Source of the DNA: Bacteroidales bacterium
GTDB lineage: Bacteria; Bacteroidota; Bacteroidia; Bacteroidales; JAGOPY01
Assembly (NCBI GenBank): GCA_030638325.1
Contig: DAOWEV010000113.1
Span: forward strand, 1-52,229
Length of the DNA: 52,229 nucleotides
Direction: 5' to 3'
The first letter of the stretch is position 1, and the number at the start of each line of letters is the position of its first letter. The notes below the pieces were generated by a model. The model did not search any database. It was given only the letters and a program-made list of their open reading frames with translations, and was not told the origin of the DNA. Position numbers and translations under genes: made by a program. This document shows positions 7,992 to 15,567 of this stretch, in pieces.

Positions 7992-8984
7992 TTAACTAAC
8001 TATCTTTTGATGGATCATGTATTCCGCGATCTGTATGGCATTGGTGGCTGCTCCCTTACGAAGGTTATCTGCCACGATCCACAGATTCAACCCCGAAGCC
8101 ACTGAGAAATCCCTGCGGATCCGACCGGTAAACACATCATCCAACCCTCTTGAGTTCAGAGGCATGGGATACCGGTGCCCGGCCAGATCGTCTTCCACCA
8201 CGATACCCGGCTGATGTGACAACAGATCCCTGATCTCTTTCAGTTTAAAATCTTTTTCAAATTCAATATTCACAGCTTCCGAATGCCCCCCGTAAACCGG
8301 CACACGAACAGCTGTTGCAGTAAGCTTAATATGTTCATCATTCAGTATCTTCCTGGTTTCATTCACCAGCTTGATCTCTTCAGTGGTATATCCATCCTCA
8401 GCCAATCCACCGGCTTCCGGTATCAGGTTCAGGTCAATTACATGCGGAAATGTCCTGTTTCCACTTATACCTTTTCTTTCGTTTTCAAGTTGCCGTATGG
8501 CTTTTGCCCCACTCCCGGTAACCGACTGATAGGTTGAAACTACCACTCTTTTGATTCCATAAACCTTATGCAGCGGCGCCAGCACCATCACCAACTGAAT
8601 GGTTGAACAATTCGGGTTCGCAATGATCCTGTGATCATGATTCAGTATTCCAGCATTGACCTCCGGAACGATTAACGGAACATCAGGATCCATGCGCCAG
8701 GCCGATGAATTGTCAATCACAACCGTTCCCCGGCCGGCAAACTCCGGCGCCCATTTCAAAGAGGTGGCCGCCCCGGCTGAAAAAACAGCTATTTCCGGAC
8801 GGGCCTCCAAAGCCTCTTGTATCCCAATGACGGTATAATGGTGATCATTGAATTGCAAGTGTTTGCCGGCAGACCTGCCTGATGCAACCGGGAGAAATAC
8901 AGAAAAATCTATTTTTCTTTCTTCCAGCACTTTCAGCATTTCCCTACCCACCAAGCCGGTAGCCCCAATTATGGCAATCTTCAT
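7992..8984 (-). CDS. asd: Aspartate-semialdehyde dehydrogenase
   Basis: The 330-residue enzyme makes L-aspartate semialdehyde from aspartyl phosphate with NADPH, the branch point to lysine/diaminopimelate, threonine and methionine. Visible motifs are the dinucleotide-binding GATGLVG at residues 7-13, the active-site Cys126 in NPNCSTIQ, and the later GGHSEA with the catalytic His. The frame is open 18 codons further upstream, but MKIAIIGATG is the family's usual start and the promoter lies inside that extension. ribF follows closely. Confidence 0.95.
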   Translation of the reverse strand: MKIAIIGATGLVGREMLKVLEERKIDFSVFLPVASGRSAGKHLQFNDHHYTVIGIQEALEARPEIAVFSAGAATSLKWAPEFAGRGTVVIDNSSAWRMDPDVPLIVPEVNAGILNHDHRIIANPNCSTIQLVMVLAPLHKVYGIKRVVVSTYQSVTGSGAKAIRQLENERKGISGNRTFPHVIDLNLIPEAGGLAEDGYTTEEIKLVNETRKILNDEHIKLTATAVRVPVYGGHSEAVNIEFEKDFKLKEIRDLLSHQPGIVVEDDLAGHRYPMPLNSRGLDDVFTGRIRRDFSVASGLNLWIVADNLRKGAATNAIQIAEYMIHQKIVS

Positions 8985-9008
8985 CTCACTGATCATTAAA
9001 CATTGATG

Positions 9009-9039
9009 CAAAATTAGACAATTTAAGCAGAGACGCAAA
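9009..9039 (-). promoter_or_regulatory. asd promoter, exact Bacteroidota consensus
   Basis: On the minus strand TTTG (plus-strand CAAA at 9036-9039) is followed by exactly 19 bases and then TAATTTTG (plus-strand CAAAATTA at 9009-9016). This matches the Bacteroidota TTTG-N19-TAnnTTTG promoter. The -33 box lies inside the AGACGCAA palindrome, so the dispersed repeat contributes half of the promoter. Confidence 0.7.
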
Positions 9040-9050
9040 ATATTGCGTCT
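9031..9050. repeat. Dispersed palindrome AGACGCAA/TTGCGTCT, copy 2
   Basis: The 20-mer is identical to 2453-2472. Here the stem extends by two further pairs (9029-9052). Confidence 0.75.
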
Positions 9051-9090
9051 CTATAGCTGTCAGTTATCAGGAATCAGTTGTTTTAGCGAT

Positions 9091-9204
9091 GGGGCGATAG
9101 AGACTGAGGGACTTAGAGACTAAGAGACTGAGGGAGTGTCAGCAGATTGCTTCGCCCTTTCACTCACTCACGCCTCCCGTCTTCGGTCTTCCGACTTCGG
9201 ACTT
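9091..9204. repeat. GAGACTRA/GGGACTTA octamer array plus heptamer array
   Basis: From 9100 to 9139 the sequence reads in 8-nt units GAGACTGA, GGGACTTA, GAGACTAA, GAGACTGA, GGGAGTGT. From 9181 to 9204 it reads in 7-nt units CTTCGGT, CTTCCGA, CTTCGGA. The octamer is the same family as the arrays flanking the four-helix-bundle gene at 12.8-13.4 kb. No gene lies in this gap. Confidence 0.7.
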
Positions 9205-9276
9205 TAATTTCAACAACCCGGGTATAATTCATGTTTCCGCCGATTAACAGTATATGAACCATTTATTCCAGAATAG

Positions 9277-11889
9277 ATGAAGATGCTCTTAAAATTGCTA
9301 TTGATCATAAGCCTGAATATCTCAATCCAGGCTTTTGCCCAGGTTACCGATGATTTTTCAGACGGGAATTTTACCAGTCAACCTGCATGGTCAGGAGATC
9401 ACAGCCAATTCACTATTTCCAGTTCCTCCGCGATTCCTGCCTCAATGCGTCCTGCGCTCAAACTCAATTCCGAGGGCGTTGATACATCCTTCCTCGTTCT
9501 TGAAAGCAATTACCTTGAAACTGCCGAATGGAGTTTCTGGATTAAACTATCTTTCAATACATCAGCCAATAATTTCGCCCGGGTGTACCTGGCATCTGAT
9601 CAATTCAACCTTAAAGGCCCTCTGAATGGTTATTTTATTCAGATCGGAGGGGCGCCTGACAGTATTTCTTTTTACCGGCAAACAGGATTTCAGACCCAGC
9701 TCTTGCTAACCGGAAACCATGCGTATACTGGCAACAGCACAAATATTCTAAGAATAAAGGTCATACATGATGGCTACTGGGAGGTGTTTTCGGATCCCGG
9801 AGGTGGTCATAACTATATTTCAGAAGGTATCGCATATGACACCGCTTCATATACCTCAGCTTTTTTCGGTATCTTCTGCAAGTATACCTCAAGCAATGCT
9901 AAAAAGATATATTTTGATGAGTTTTATACCGGTCCCCGGATCATTGATTCTATCCCTCCGGAAATCAAGGTGGTCAGGGTTATAAACGACAGTATTCTGG
10001 AGCTCACCTTCAACGAAGCCATTCAGCATGAAAGTGCTGTAGATCCGGAAAAATACATTGTTAACAATGGCATCGGGCAGGCTTTGTCAGCAACTCATTT
10101 ACCAGGTGAGCCGGAAAAAGTCAGACTGGGCTTCTCCGGTCATTTTATCCTTGGTGACACTTATCTTCTGAGCGTGAGTAATATCATGGATATAACCGGA
10201 AATATGCTGGAATATCAGGGTTTTATCTTTTCACACTATGTAATCCAAAGATATGATGTGGTCATCAATGAGATCATGGCAGATCCTGTCCCTGCCGTAT
10301 ATCTTCCCGAATATGAGTACCTGGAGCTATACAATACCAGGCCTTTTATGGTAAACCTTAAAGATTGGGCGCTACAGCTTGGCGGTAGCGAGAAAATTTT
10401 TCCGGAGGTCGAAATCTCACCCCAGGCTTATCTTCTGATAGTGAAATCCGACCTGATACCATACTTTTCCTCATTTGGGGATGTAGTGGGTTTTTCCTCT
10501 TTTTCCCTTCCCAATACAGGGCAGGAAATTATACTAAGTGACAGTAACAATCGTCTGATATCGTATGTCAACTATCAGGAAAGCTGGTATGATGACCCGG
10601 ATAAGGCAGAAGGGGGTTGGTCGCTGGAACAGATAAACCCAATGGATCCATGCGTTGGAGAAGATAACTGGAAATTTTCGGTTCATGCCGAAGGGGGTAC
10701 CCCGGGTGCAAAGAATTCAGTTTTTGGCAGCAGCAACAGTAATACCATGATCACAGACATATGCATTCTCAGCAGTACAACTATTGAAATATTCCTGAAT
10801 CATTCAATGGACAGCCTTTCCATGGCCAATCCGGTCATATTTTCGGTCGATAAAAATGTGGGGCATCCCGTCGAAACTTCTCCAGCGCTGCCTGACTTCA
10901 ATTCCGTAACACTAAAGTTTAATGAGAATTTCCTGAGTGGAACTATTTATACTTTAACCATCGAAAATCAACTGCTTGACTGCCAGGGAAATCAAATCCC
11001 GGAACCTGTGCATTTTTCTTTCGGCATCGCCGAGGACCCTGACTTCAACGATATTGTGATCAACGAGCTATTGTTCAATCCGCTAAGTGACGGGGCGGAT
11101 TACGTTGAAATATACAACCGCTCTGAAAAGATCTTCAATCTTTCGGATCTCAATATTGCTTCAATAAAGGAAAATCCGCCGAATCTTCCCGATACAATTA
11201 TTAAGCCGGTCGCAACAGGATGCGGGCAATTGTTACCGGACCACTTTATGGTACTTACAGGCAATCCGGAAATGGTTATGAAACAATATTATACGCCAGA
11301 ACGGAATGCATTTATAAGCATCCGTTCTTTTCCTGCGTACAACAATGATGAAGGATGTGTTCTTCTGACAGACAAAGTCCATAAAATAATTGATGTTTTT
11401 CATTACAGTGAAGATATGCATTTTCCCCTGCTGAACTCTTTTGACGGGGTTTCTCTGGAGCGGGTTCACTACAACCGGCCGGCACAAGATCCCGGGAATT
11501 GGCATAGCGCCTCCGGGCCGGCAGGATTCGGAACACCGGGTTATCAAAATTCACAATTTGTCGAAGAAAGGATGATCGATGACCCTGTTGAGGTAGATCC
11601 TGCCGTGTTTTCCCCGGACGGAGATGGCAAAAATGATATTGTCAACATCAGGTACCAATTTAGCCAGCCTGGAAATATGGCTTCCGTATTAATTTATGAC
11701 AGCTACGGCATCAAGGTTAAAATCCTGATCAACAATGAATTGATCGGGACAAAGGGGGGGTGGTCCTGGAATGGCCGGAACAATGCAGGTGAAAAGCTCC
11801 TGGCCGGACTTTATATCATCTACCTTGAAATTTTTGATCTCAACGGAAACGTCTGGCATTATAAGAAGGTTTGCGTTTTAGCGAGATAG
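9277..11889 (+). CDS. Large secreted protein with lamin-tail domains and FlgD-like C-terminal domain
   Basis: The 870-residue protein has a signal peptide ending near AFAQ, then a laminin-G/lectin-like N-terminal sandwich. A bacterial Ig-like (SbsA/Big_5-type) segment begins near residue 225. A lamin-tail domain (VVINEIMADPVP...EYLELYN) starts near residue 328 and a second one (IVINELLFNP...DYVEIYN) near 592. The C-terminus from about 772 (FSPDGDGKND...WNGRNNAGEKLLAGLYI) resembles the FlgD-like / gliding-type C-terminal Ig domain, suggesting surface export, possibly by T9SS. No enzymatic domain is visible. Its TAG stop is formed by the first three bases of the palindromic element that follows. 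Confidence 0.85.
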   Translation: MKMLLKLLLIISLNISIQAFAQVTDDFSDGNFTSQPAWSGDHSQFTISSSSAIPASMRPALKLNSEGVDTSFLVLESNYLETAEWSFWIKLSFNTSANNFARVYLASDQFNLKGPLNGYFIQIGGAPDSISFYRQTGFQTQLLLTGNHAYTGNSTNILRIKVIHDGYWEVFSDPGGGHNYISEGIAYDTASYTSAFFGIFCKYTSSNAKKIYFDEFYTGPRIIDSIPPEIKVVRVINDSILELTFNEAIQHESAVDPEKYIVNNGIGQALSATHLPGEPEKVRLGFSGHFILGDTYLLSVSNIMDITGNMLEYQGFIFSHYVIQRYDVVINEIMADPVPAVYLPEYEYLELYNTRPFMVNLKDWALQLGGSEKIFPEVEISPQAYLLIVKSDLIPYFSSFGDVVGFSSFSLPNTGQEIILSDSNNRLISYVNYQESWYDDPDKAEGGWSLEQINPMDPCVGEDNWKFSVHAEGGTPGAKNSVFGSSNSNTMITDICILSSTTIEIFLNHSMDSLSMANPVIFSVDKNVGHPVETSPALPDFNSVTLKFNENFLSGTIYTLTIENQLLDCQGNQIPEPVHFSFGIAEDPDFNDIVINELLFNPLSDGADYVEIYNRSEKIFNLSDLNIASIKENPPNLPDTIIKPVATGCGQLLPDHFMVLTGNPEMVMKQYYTPERNAFISIRSFPAYNNDEGCVLLTDKVHKIIDVFHYSEDMHFPLLNSFDGVSLERVHYNRPAQDPGNWHSASGPAGFGTPGYQNSQFVEERMIDDPVEVDPAVFSPDGDGKNDIVNIRYQFSQPGNMASVLIYDSYGIKVKILINNELIGTKGGWSWNGRNNAGEKLLAGLYIIYLEIFDLNGNVWHYKKVCVLAR

Positions 11890-12032
11890 TGTTTGTCCAT
11901 AATGTCCGATTTCTTCGTTACGCTTGCCTTTAAACCCAGTCATTTACAAAAGTAAACTCCTGGGTTTAAAGACTTCGCAAGCCTCGAACTCGAACATTCT
12001 GAACCAAACACTGACTTTATGGACAGACACTA
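11887..12032. mobile_element. 146 bp palindromic MITE-like element
   Basis: The left end TAGTGTTTGTCCATAA and the right end TTATGGACAGACACTA are inverted copies with one mismatch. Inside, TTTAAACCCAGTCATTTAC faces GTAAACTCCTGGGTTTAAA around a short loop, so nearly the whole element folds on itself. It has no coding capacity. It sits exactly between two converging genes, and its ends supply the TAG stop of each (11887-11889 plus; 12030-12032 minus). No transposase with such ends is in the window. Confidence 0.75.
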
Positions 12033-12722
12033 GATGGCGTATGCTATTGCGCATACGCTAAGCTTTACTCCGGGAACCTTTAGCAGTACTTCCGCGCAAG
12101 CCTCTATGGTTGCTCCGGTAGTGATCACATCATCGACCAGTAAAAGATGCTTTCCCGCGAGATCTTCCTGCTTCCTGACGGTAAAGATATTTTCTACATT
12201 TTCCCAGCGCTGGTATCTCGATTTTTTAGTCTGCGTCTCAGAAGCTTCTTTCCTGAAAAGGCTTTTCGTGTTGAGCCCGGCCCGCATGCCTTCACATAAA
12301 CCTGTAGCAAACATTTCGCTCTGGTTATACCCTCTTTTTTTCAGTTTTCTTTTATGCAGCGGGACAGGAATAATCATTTCAACATCATTAAAATACACGG
12401 ATTGCTGCAGTTCCACACCGTAAATCTTTCCTATAAAAACCCCGATCTCTTTAATGCCTGAGTACTTAAGCTTATGTAATAAAGCCTGCACGTGTCCACC
12501 TTTATTAAAATATACATAAGATGCTGCCATTTCAATATTTACCCTTCCCCAGAAAGTTCTGAAGACAGGATTATAAGCATCATTGTGAAAAAATGTCCTG
12601 GGAAGATGAAACTGGCAGTATGTACAGATGCCCTTTTCTCCCCGCATCAGGTTGTTCCCACAAGCATAACAAAGCCTTGGATAGATAAGGGTAATGAAAT
12701 CGCTGAATAATGAGAGGTTCAT
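12030..12722 (-). CDS. comF: ComF-family phosphoribosyltransferase-like protein
   Basis: The 230-residue protein starts with a zinc-finger-like CYAC...CTYC set (Cys18, Cys21, Cys33, Cys36) and ends with a phosphoribosyltransferase domain. Its PRPP loop is VDDVITTGAT at about 196-205, with IIPVPLHKRKLKKRGYNQSE upstream. ComFC proteins act in DNA uptake during natural transformation, but the family is also universal in non-competent Bacteroidota and the true substrate is unclear. The last codons form a GCGTATG/CATACGC hairpin. The stop TAG belongs to the adjoining palindromic element, so the original C-terminus may have been altered by a few residues. Confidence 0.9.
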   Translation of the reverse strand: MNLSLFSDFITLIYPRLCYACGNNLMRGEKGICTYCQFHLPRTFFHNDAYNPVFRTFWGRVNIEMAASYVYFNKGGHVQALLHKLKYSGIKEIGVFIGKIYGVELQQSVYFNDVEMIIPVPLHKRKLKKRGYNQSEMFATGLCEGMRAGLNTKSLFRKEASETQTKKSRYQRWENVENIFTVRKQEDLAGKHLLLVDDVITTGATIEACAEVLLKVPGVKLSVCAIAYAI

Positions 12723-12794
12723 GGTGGAAGAATTTGATTTATGTTGTTGGTGCTATTTTTTATCTGTTGATTTGTGTGAGGTGTGAGGGCTACA

Positions 12795-12840
12795 GGGACT
12801 AAGGGACTAAGAGACTAAGAGACTAAGGGACTGAGAGATT
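12795..12840. repeat. GGGACTRA octamer array, left of the four-helix-bundle gene
   Basis: Five full 8-nt units in register (GGGACTAA twice, GAGACTAA twice, GGGACTGA) are followed by a partial unit. The array is the inverted counterpart of the one at 13251-13354, on the other side of the gene. Confidence 0.85.
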
Positions 12841-12848
12841 ATTTGATG

Positions 12849-13220
12849 TTAATACTTCCACTTTTCTGGATGTAATGACATTTTAACCAACTTTCCCAAA
12901 ATTCTTTCATACTTCTCATTTAAGGCTTGATACTTATCATTGCCAATATAATGGCATTCCAAAGAAAAATATAACCAAGCCTGGGTTTCTGCTGCCTCAG
13001 ATTCAGAGTCGCTAAGTTTCGAAACAAAGTGTTTTGGATATTTACGTTTTCTAAAAGATTCCGCAATATTAGCACAAACAGACCTTGATGATCTTCGAAT
13101 TTGATCCGTGAGGGAATACATTTCATCTTTAGGAAAATCCTTTGTCATTTCAAATATCTCCATAGCCGCTTCAAAAGCCAGTTTATACACATCTAAATCT
13201 CTATGTGAACGTATCTTCAT
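12849..13220 (-). CDS. Four-helix-bundle protein, S23 / 23S-rRNA intervening-sequence family
   Basis: The 123-residue protein is mostly helical, with MKIRSHRDLDVYKLAFEAAM at the start, then DQIRRSSRSVCANIAESFRK and a final ERILGKLVKMSL helix. This is the TIGR02436 four-helix-bundle pattern first seen in ORFs inside 23S rRNA intervening sequences and related to the Avd accessory protein of diversity-generating retroelements. Its biochemical role is not established. The gene is flanked on both sides by octamer arrays in inverted orientation, so a transcript across it could pair into a long stem around the ORF, as in rRNA intervening sequences. No reverse transcriptase is near. Confidence 0.88.
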   Translation of the reverse strand: MKIRSHRDLDVYKLAFEAAMEIFEMTKDFPKDEMYSLTDQIRRSSRSVCANIAESFRKRKYPKHFVSKLSDSESEAAETQAWLYFSLECHYIGNDKYQALNEKYERILGKLVKMSLHPEKWKY

Positions 13221-13250
13221 AATTCAAATTTTAATCCCCCATTTCCTCAA

Positions 13251-13354
13251 GTCCCTCAGTCCCTTAGTCCCTCAGTCCCTTAGTCTCTCAGTCCCTTAGT
13301 CCCTCAGTCCCTCAGTCCCTTAGTCCCTCAGTCCCTCAGTCCCTTAGTCCCTCG
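13251..13354. repeat. GTCCCTYA octamer array, right of the four-helix-bundle gene
   Basis: Thirteen consecutive 8-nt units lie in perfect register without any insertion or deletion. Twelve fit GTCCCT(C/T)A or a single variant and the last ends in G. On the other strand the unit is TRAGGGAC, matching the left array. Confidence 0.92.
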
Positions 13355-13480
13355 TTGCCATAATATTAATCGGTTTCTCCTCAATATATACCCGGAATGT
13401 TGATAAAATCTAACACCGCCACATCAAAATAATAATTAGCCCAAAATCACAGGGAAGAAAAGACATTGCAAAACAATTCA

Positions 13481-13488
13481 TACCTTTG
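13481..13488 (+). promoter_or_regulatory. -7 box almost touching the ATG of the ABC ATPase
   Basis: TACCTTTG matches TAnnTTTG and ends only four bases before the ATG at 13493. If used, transcription would begin at or near the start codon and the message would be leaderless. No clear -33 box. Confidence 0.35.
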
Positions 13489-13492
13489 AAAC

Positions 13493-15205
13493 ATGGCATT
13501 GCTTGAAATAAAAGATCTGACTGTTGATTTTCGCTCAGGGGATAAGTTTGTGAGGGCTGTGGACCATATCAGCTTTTCTGTTGAAAAAGGCCGGACCCTG
13601 GGGATTGTAGGCGAATCAGGTTCGGGGAAGTCGGTCGCGGCACTTGCCATCATGGGCCTGATACCCTTACCCCCGGGAATTATTAAAGGGGGCCGGATTT
13701 TTTATGCCCGCGGCAGACAGGAACCCATCGATCTTTTAACGCTTGGCCAAAAAGAGATAAGGGCAGTAAGGGGCAAAGATATTTCCATGATCTTCCAGGA
13801 GCCCATGGTTTCGCTGAACCCGGTTATGCGCTGTGGCAAGCAGGTAACGGAGGTCATCAGGGAACATATGCATTTGTCGGACAGGGAAGCAAAAAGACGA
13901 ACGCTGGAACTGTTTGCTGAAGTCATGTTGCCAGACCCCAATGAAATGTTTCGTTCGTATCCACATCAGCTCTCCGGAGGTCAACGGCAGCGTGTTATGA
14001 TCGCCATGGCCATGGCTTGCAACCCGGTGGTTCTGATAGCCGATGAACCCACTACAGCCCTGGATGTTACCGTGCAGAAATCCATTCTGAAGTTAATGAA
14101 AAACCTGCAAAAAAAATATGGCACCGCCATTGTTTTTATATCCCACGACCTGGGGGTGATCGCTGAACTGGCTGATGAGGTGCTGGTCATGAACCTCGGA
14201 AAAATTGTAGAAAAAGGACTTGTGAAAAAAGTTTTTACATCTCCTGAACACCCATATACCAAAGGACTTATGGCCTGCAGGCCACCCCTCGATAAAAGAC
14301 TCATTCGATTGCCCACCATTTCAGATTTTTTCAATAATAAAGAAGCTGCAGGCAGTTTTATCTCAAACCTTGAAATCGATGTAACGGAACGGGCCGAACA
14401 ACATAAAAAGATCTATTCTTCAAAACCCGTTCTTGAACTGAAGCATGTAAAAACTGAGTTTCACGGACAAGGCCGGTTTCTAAAAAAAACCATCGTGAAG
14501 GCTGTTGATGATGTCAGCTTTGAGGTTTATCCTGGTGAAACCATAGGCCTGGTTGGTGAATCGGGATGCGGCAAAACAACTCTTGGGAGAACCGTTCTGC
14601 GGTTGATTGACTCTTCGGGGGGAAAGGTTTTTTATAAGGGCAAAAACCTGTTTCTTTTATCCCACCGTAAGATGAAACAAGAACGTCAAGTTATGCAGAT
14701 CATCTTTCAGGACCCCTACTCCTCTTTAAACCCCAGGATGTTAGTTGGTTCGGCTATCCTGGAACCCATGACGGTTTTCAGGATCGGAAAAAACCACAAA
14801 GAACGCCGTGATAAAACCCTGAAATTGCTTGAAAAGGTTGGCCTGGAACAAGATTATTTTTACCGTTATCCACATGAACTTTCAGGCGGACAGCGGCAGC
14901 GAATTTGTATCGCGAGGGCCCTTGCCGTAAACCCTGAATTTATCATCTGCGATGAATCCGTTGCCGCCCTTGATGTATCGGTGCAGGCACAGGTGCTTAA
15001 TCTTTTGAATGAACTTAAAAAAGAATTTGGCTTTACCTATATATTTATTTCTCATGATCTCTCTGTCGTTAAGTTTATGTCGGACCGGATCATCGTTATG
15101 AGAGACGGGAAAATAGAAGAGTCAGGAGATGCCGATACGATTTATTATCATCCTGAAAAAGAATATACCAGGAAACTGATTGAGGCAATACCGAAAGGAA
15201 TATAG
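13493..15205 (+). CDS. ABC transporter ATPase with two fused nucleotide-binding domains, oligopeptide type
   Basis: The 570-residue protein has two complete ABC domains. The first has Walker A GESGSGKS at 40-47, then LSGGQRQR and Walker B VLIADEPTTALDV. The second has GESGCGKTT near 355, again LSGGQRQR, and FIICDESVAALDV. The oligopeptide_HPY-like linker (SPEHPYTKGLM) follows the first domain. This is the DppD-DppF / OppD-OppF / GsiA-type fusion that powers peptide import. No permease or binding protein lies beside it, so it is an orphan here and its partners must be elsewhere. Confidence 0.92.
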   Translation: MALLEIKDLTVDFRSGDKFVRAVDHISFSVEKGRTLGIVGESGSGKSVAALAIMGLIPLPPGIIKGGRIFYARGRQEPIDLLTLGQKEIRAVRGKDISMIFQEPMVSLNPVMRCGKQVTEVIREHMHLSDREAKRRTLELFAEVMLPDPNEMFRSYPHQLSGGQRQRVMIAMAMACNPVVLIADEPTTALDVTVQKSILKLMKNLQKKYGTAIVFISHDLGVIAELADEVLVMNLGKIVEKGLVKKVFTSPEHPYTKGLMACRPPLDKRLIRLPTISDFFNNKEAAGSFISNLEIDVTERAEQHKKIYSSKPVLELKHVKTEFHGQGRFLKKTIVKAVDDVSFEVYPGETIGLVGESGCGKTTLGRTVLRLIDSSGGKVFYKGKNLFLLSHRKMKQERQVMQIIFQDPYSSLNPRMLVGSAILEPMTVFRIGKNHKERRDKTLKLLEKVGLEQDYFYRYPHELSGGQRQRICIARALAVNPEFIICDESVAALDVSVQAQVLNLLNELKKEFGFTYIFISHDLSVVKFMSDRIIVMRDGKIEESGDADTIYYHPEKEYTRKLIEAIPKGI

Positions 15206-15219
15206 AATTTCTTATAAAA

Positions 15220-15567
15220 CACTTAAGATTTACAATTTACAGTTTAAAATTTACAATTTACTAAAGTTTCGCACTTAACACAATAACAACTTTACATGTT
15301 ATATATCATTTATGTATTACACTTTATATTGCTGATTTCAGGCTTTGAGTAACTCTGTGTCTTCTTTGTGTACCTTTGTGAAATAGCTATTACACAGAGA
15401 ACCACAGAGAAGACTCAAAGAGCCACAAAGAAATGGGTGTTCAATTATGGGTTTGATATCAAATTGATATTCTGTTTGTTAAGAAATGTAAAAATTTATA
15501 TTCAATTGATTAAATGGTTTTTAAAATAAGTGCGAAATTTTAGTAATTTATAATTTAAAATTGAAGA
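15220..15567. mobile_element. Nested palindromic element before RNase R
   Basis: AATTTACTAAAGTTTCGCACTTA-type sequence at 15255-15277 faces its inverted copy at 15527-15549, with A/T-rich arms extending both ways to about 15220 and 15567. A second inverted pair is centred on AGCT near 15389: CTTTGAGT...CTTCT from 15343 faces AGAAGACTCAAAG ending at 15420. The element fills the whole gap between the ABC ATPase and the RNase R start. There is no coding capacity. Confidence 0.6.

Noticed and set aside
12849..13220. Diversity-generating retroelement, because the four-helix-bundle family is related to Avd
   Set aside because: No reverse transcriptase, template repeat or variable repeat was found near the gene.
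13493..15205. Complete peptide import operon
   Set aside because: No permease or binding-protein genes lie on either side; the flanks are repeats and rnr.
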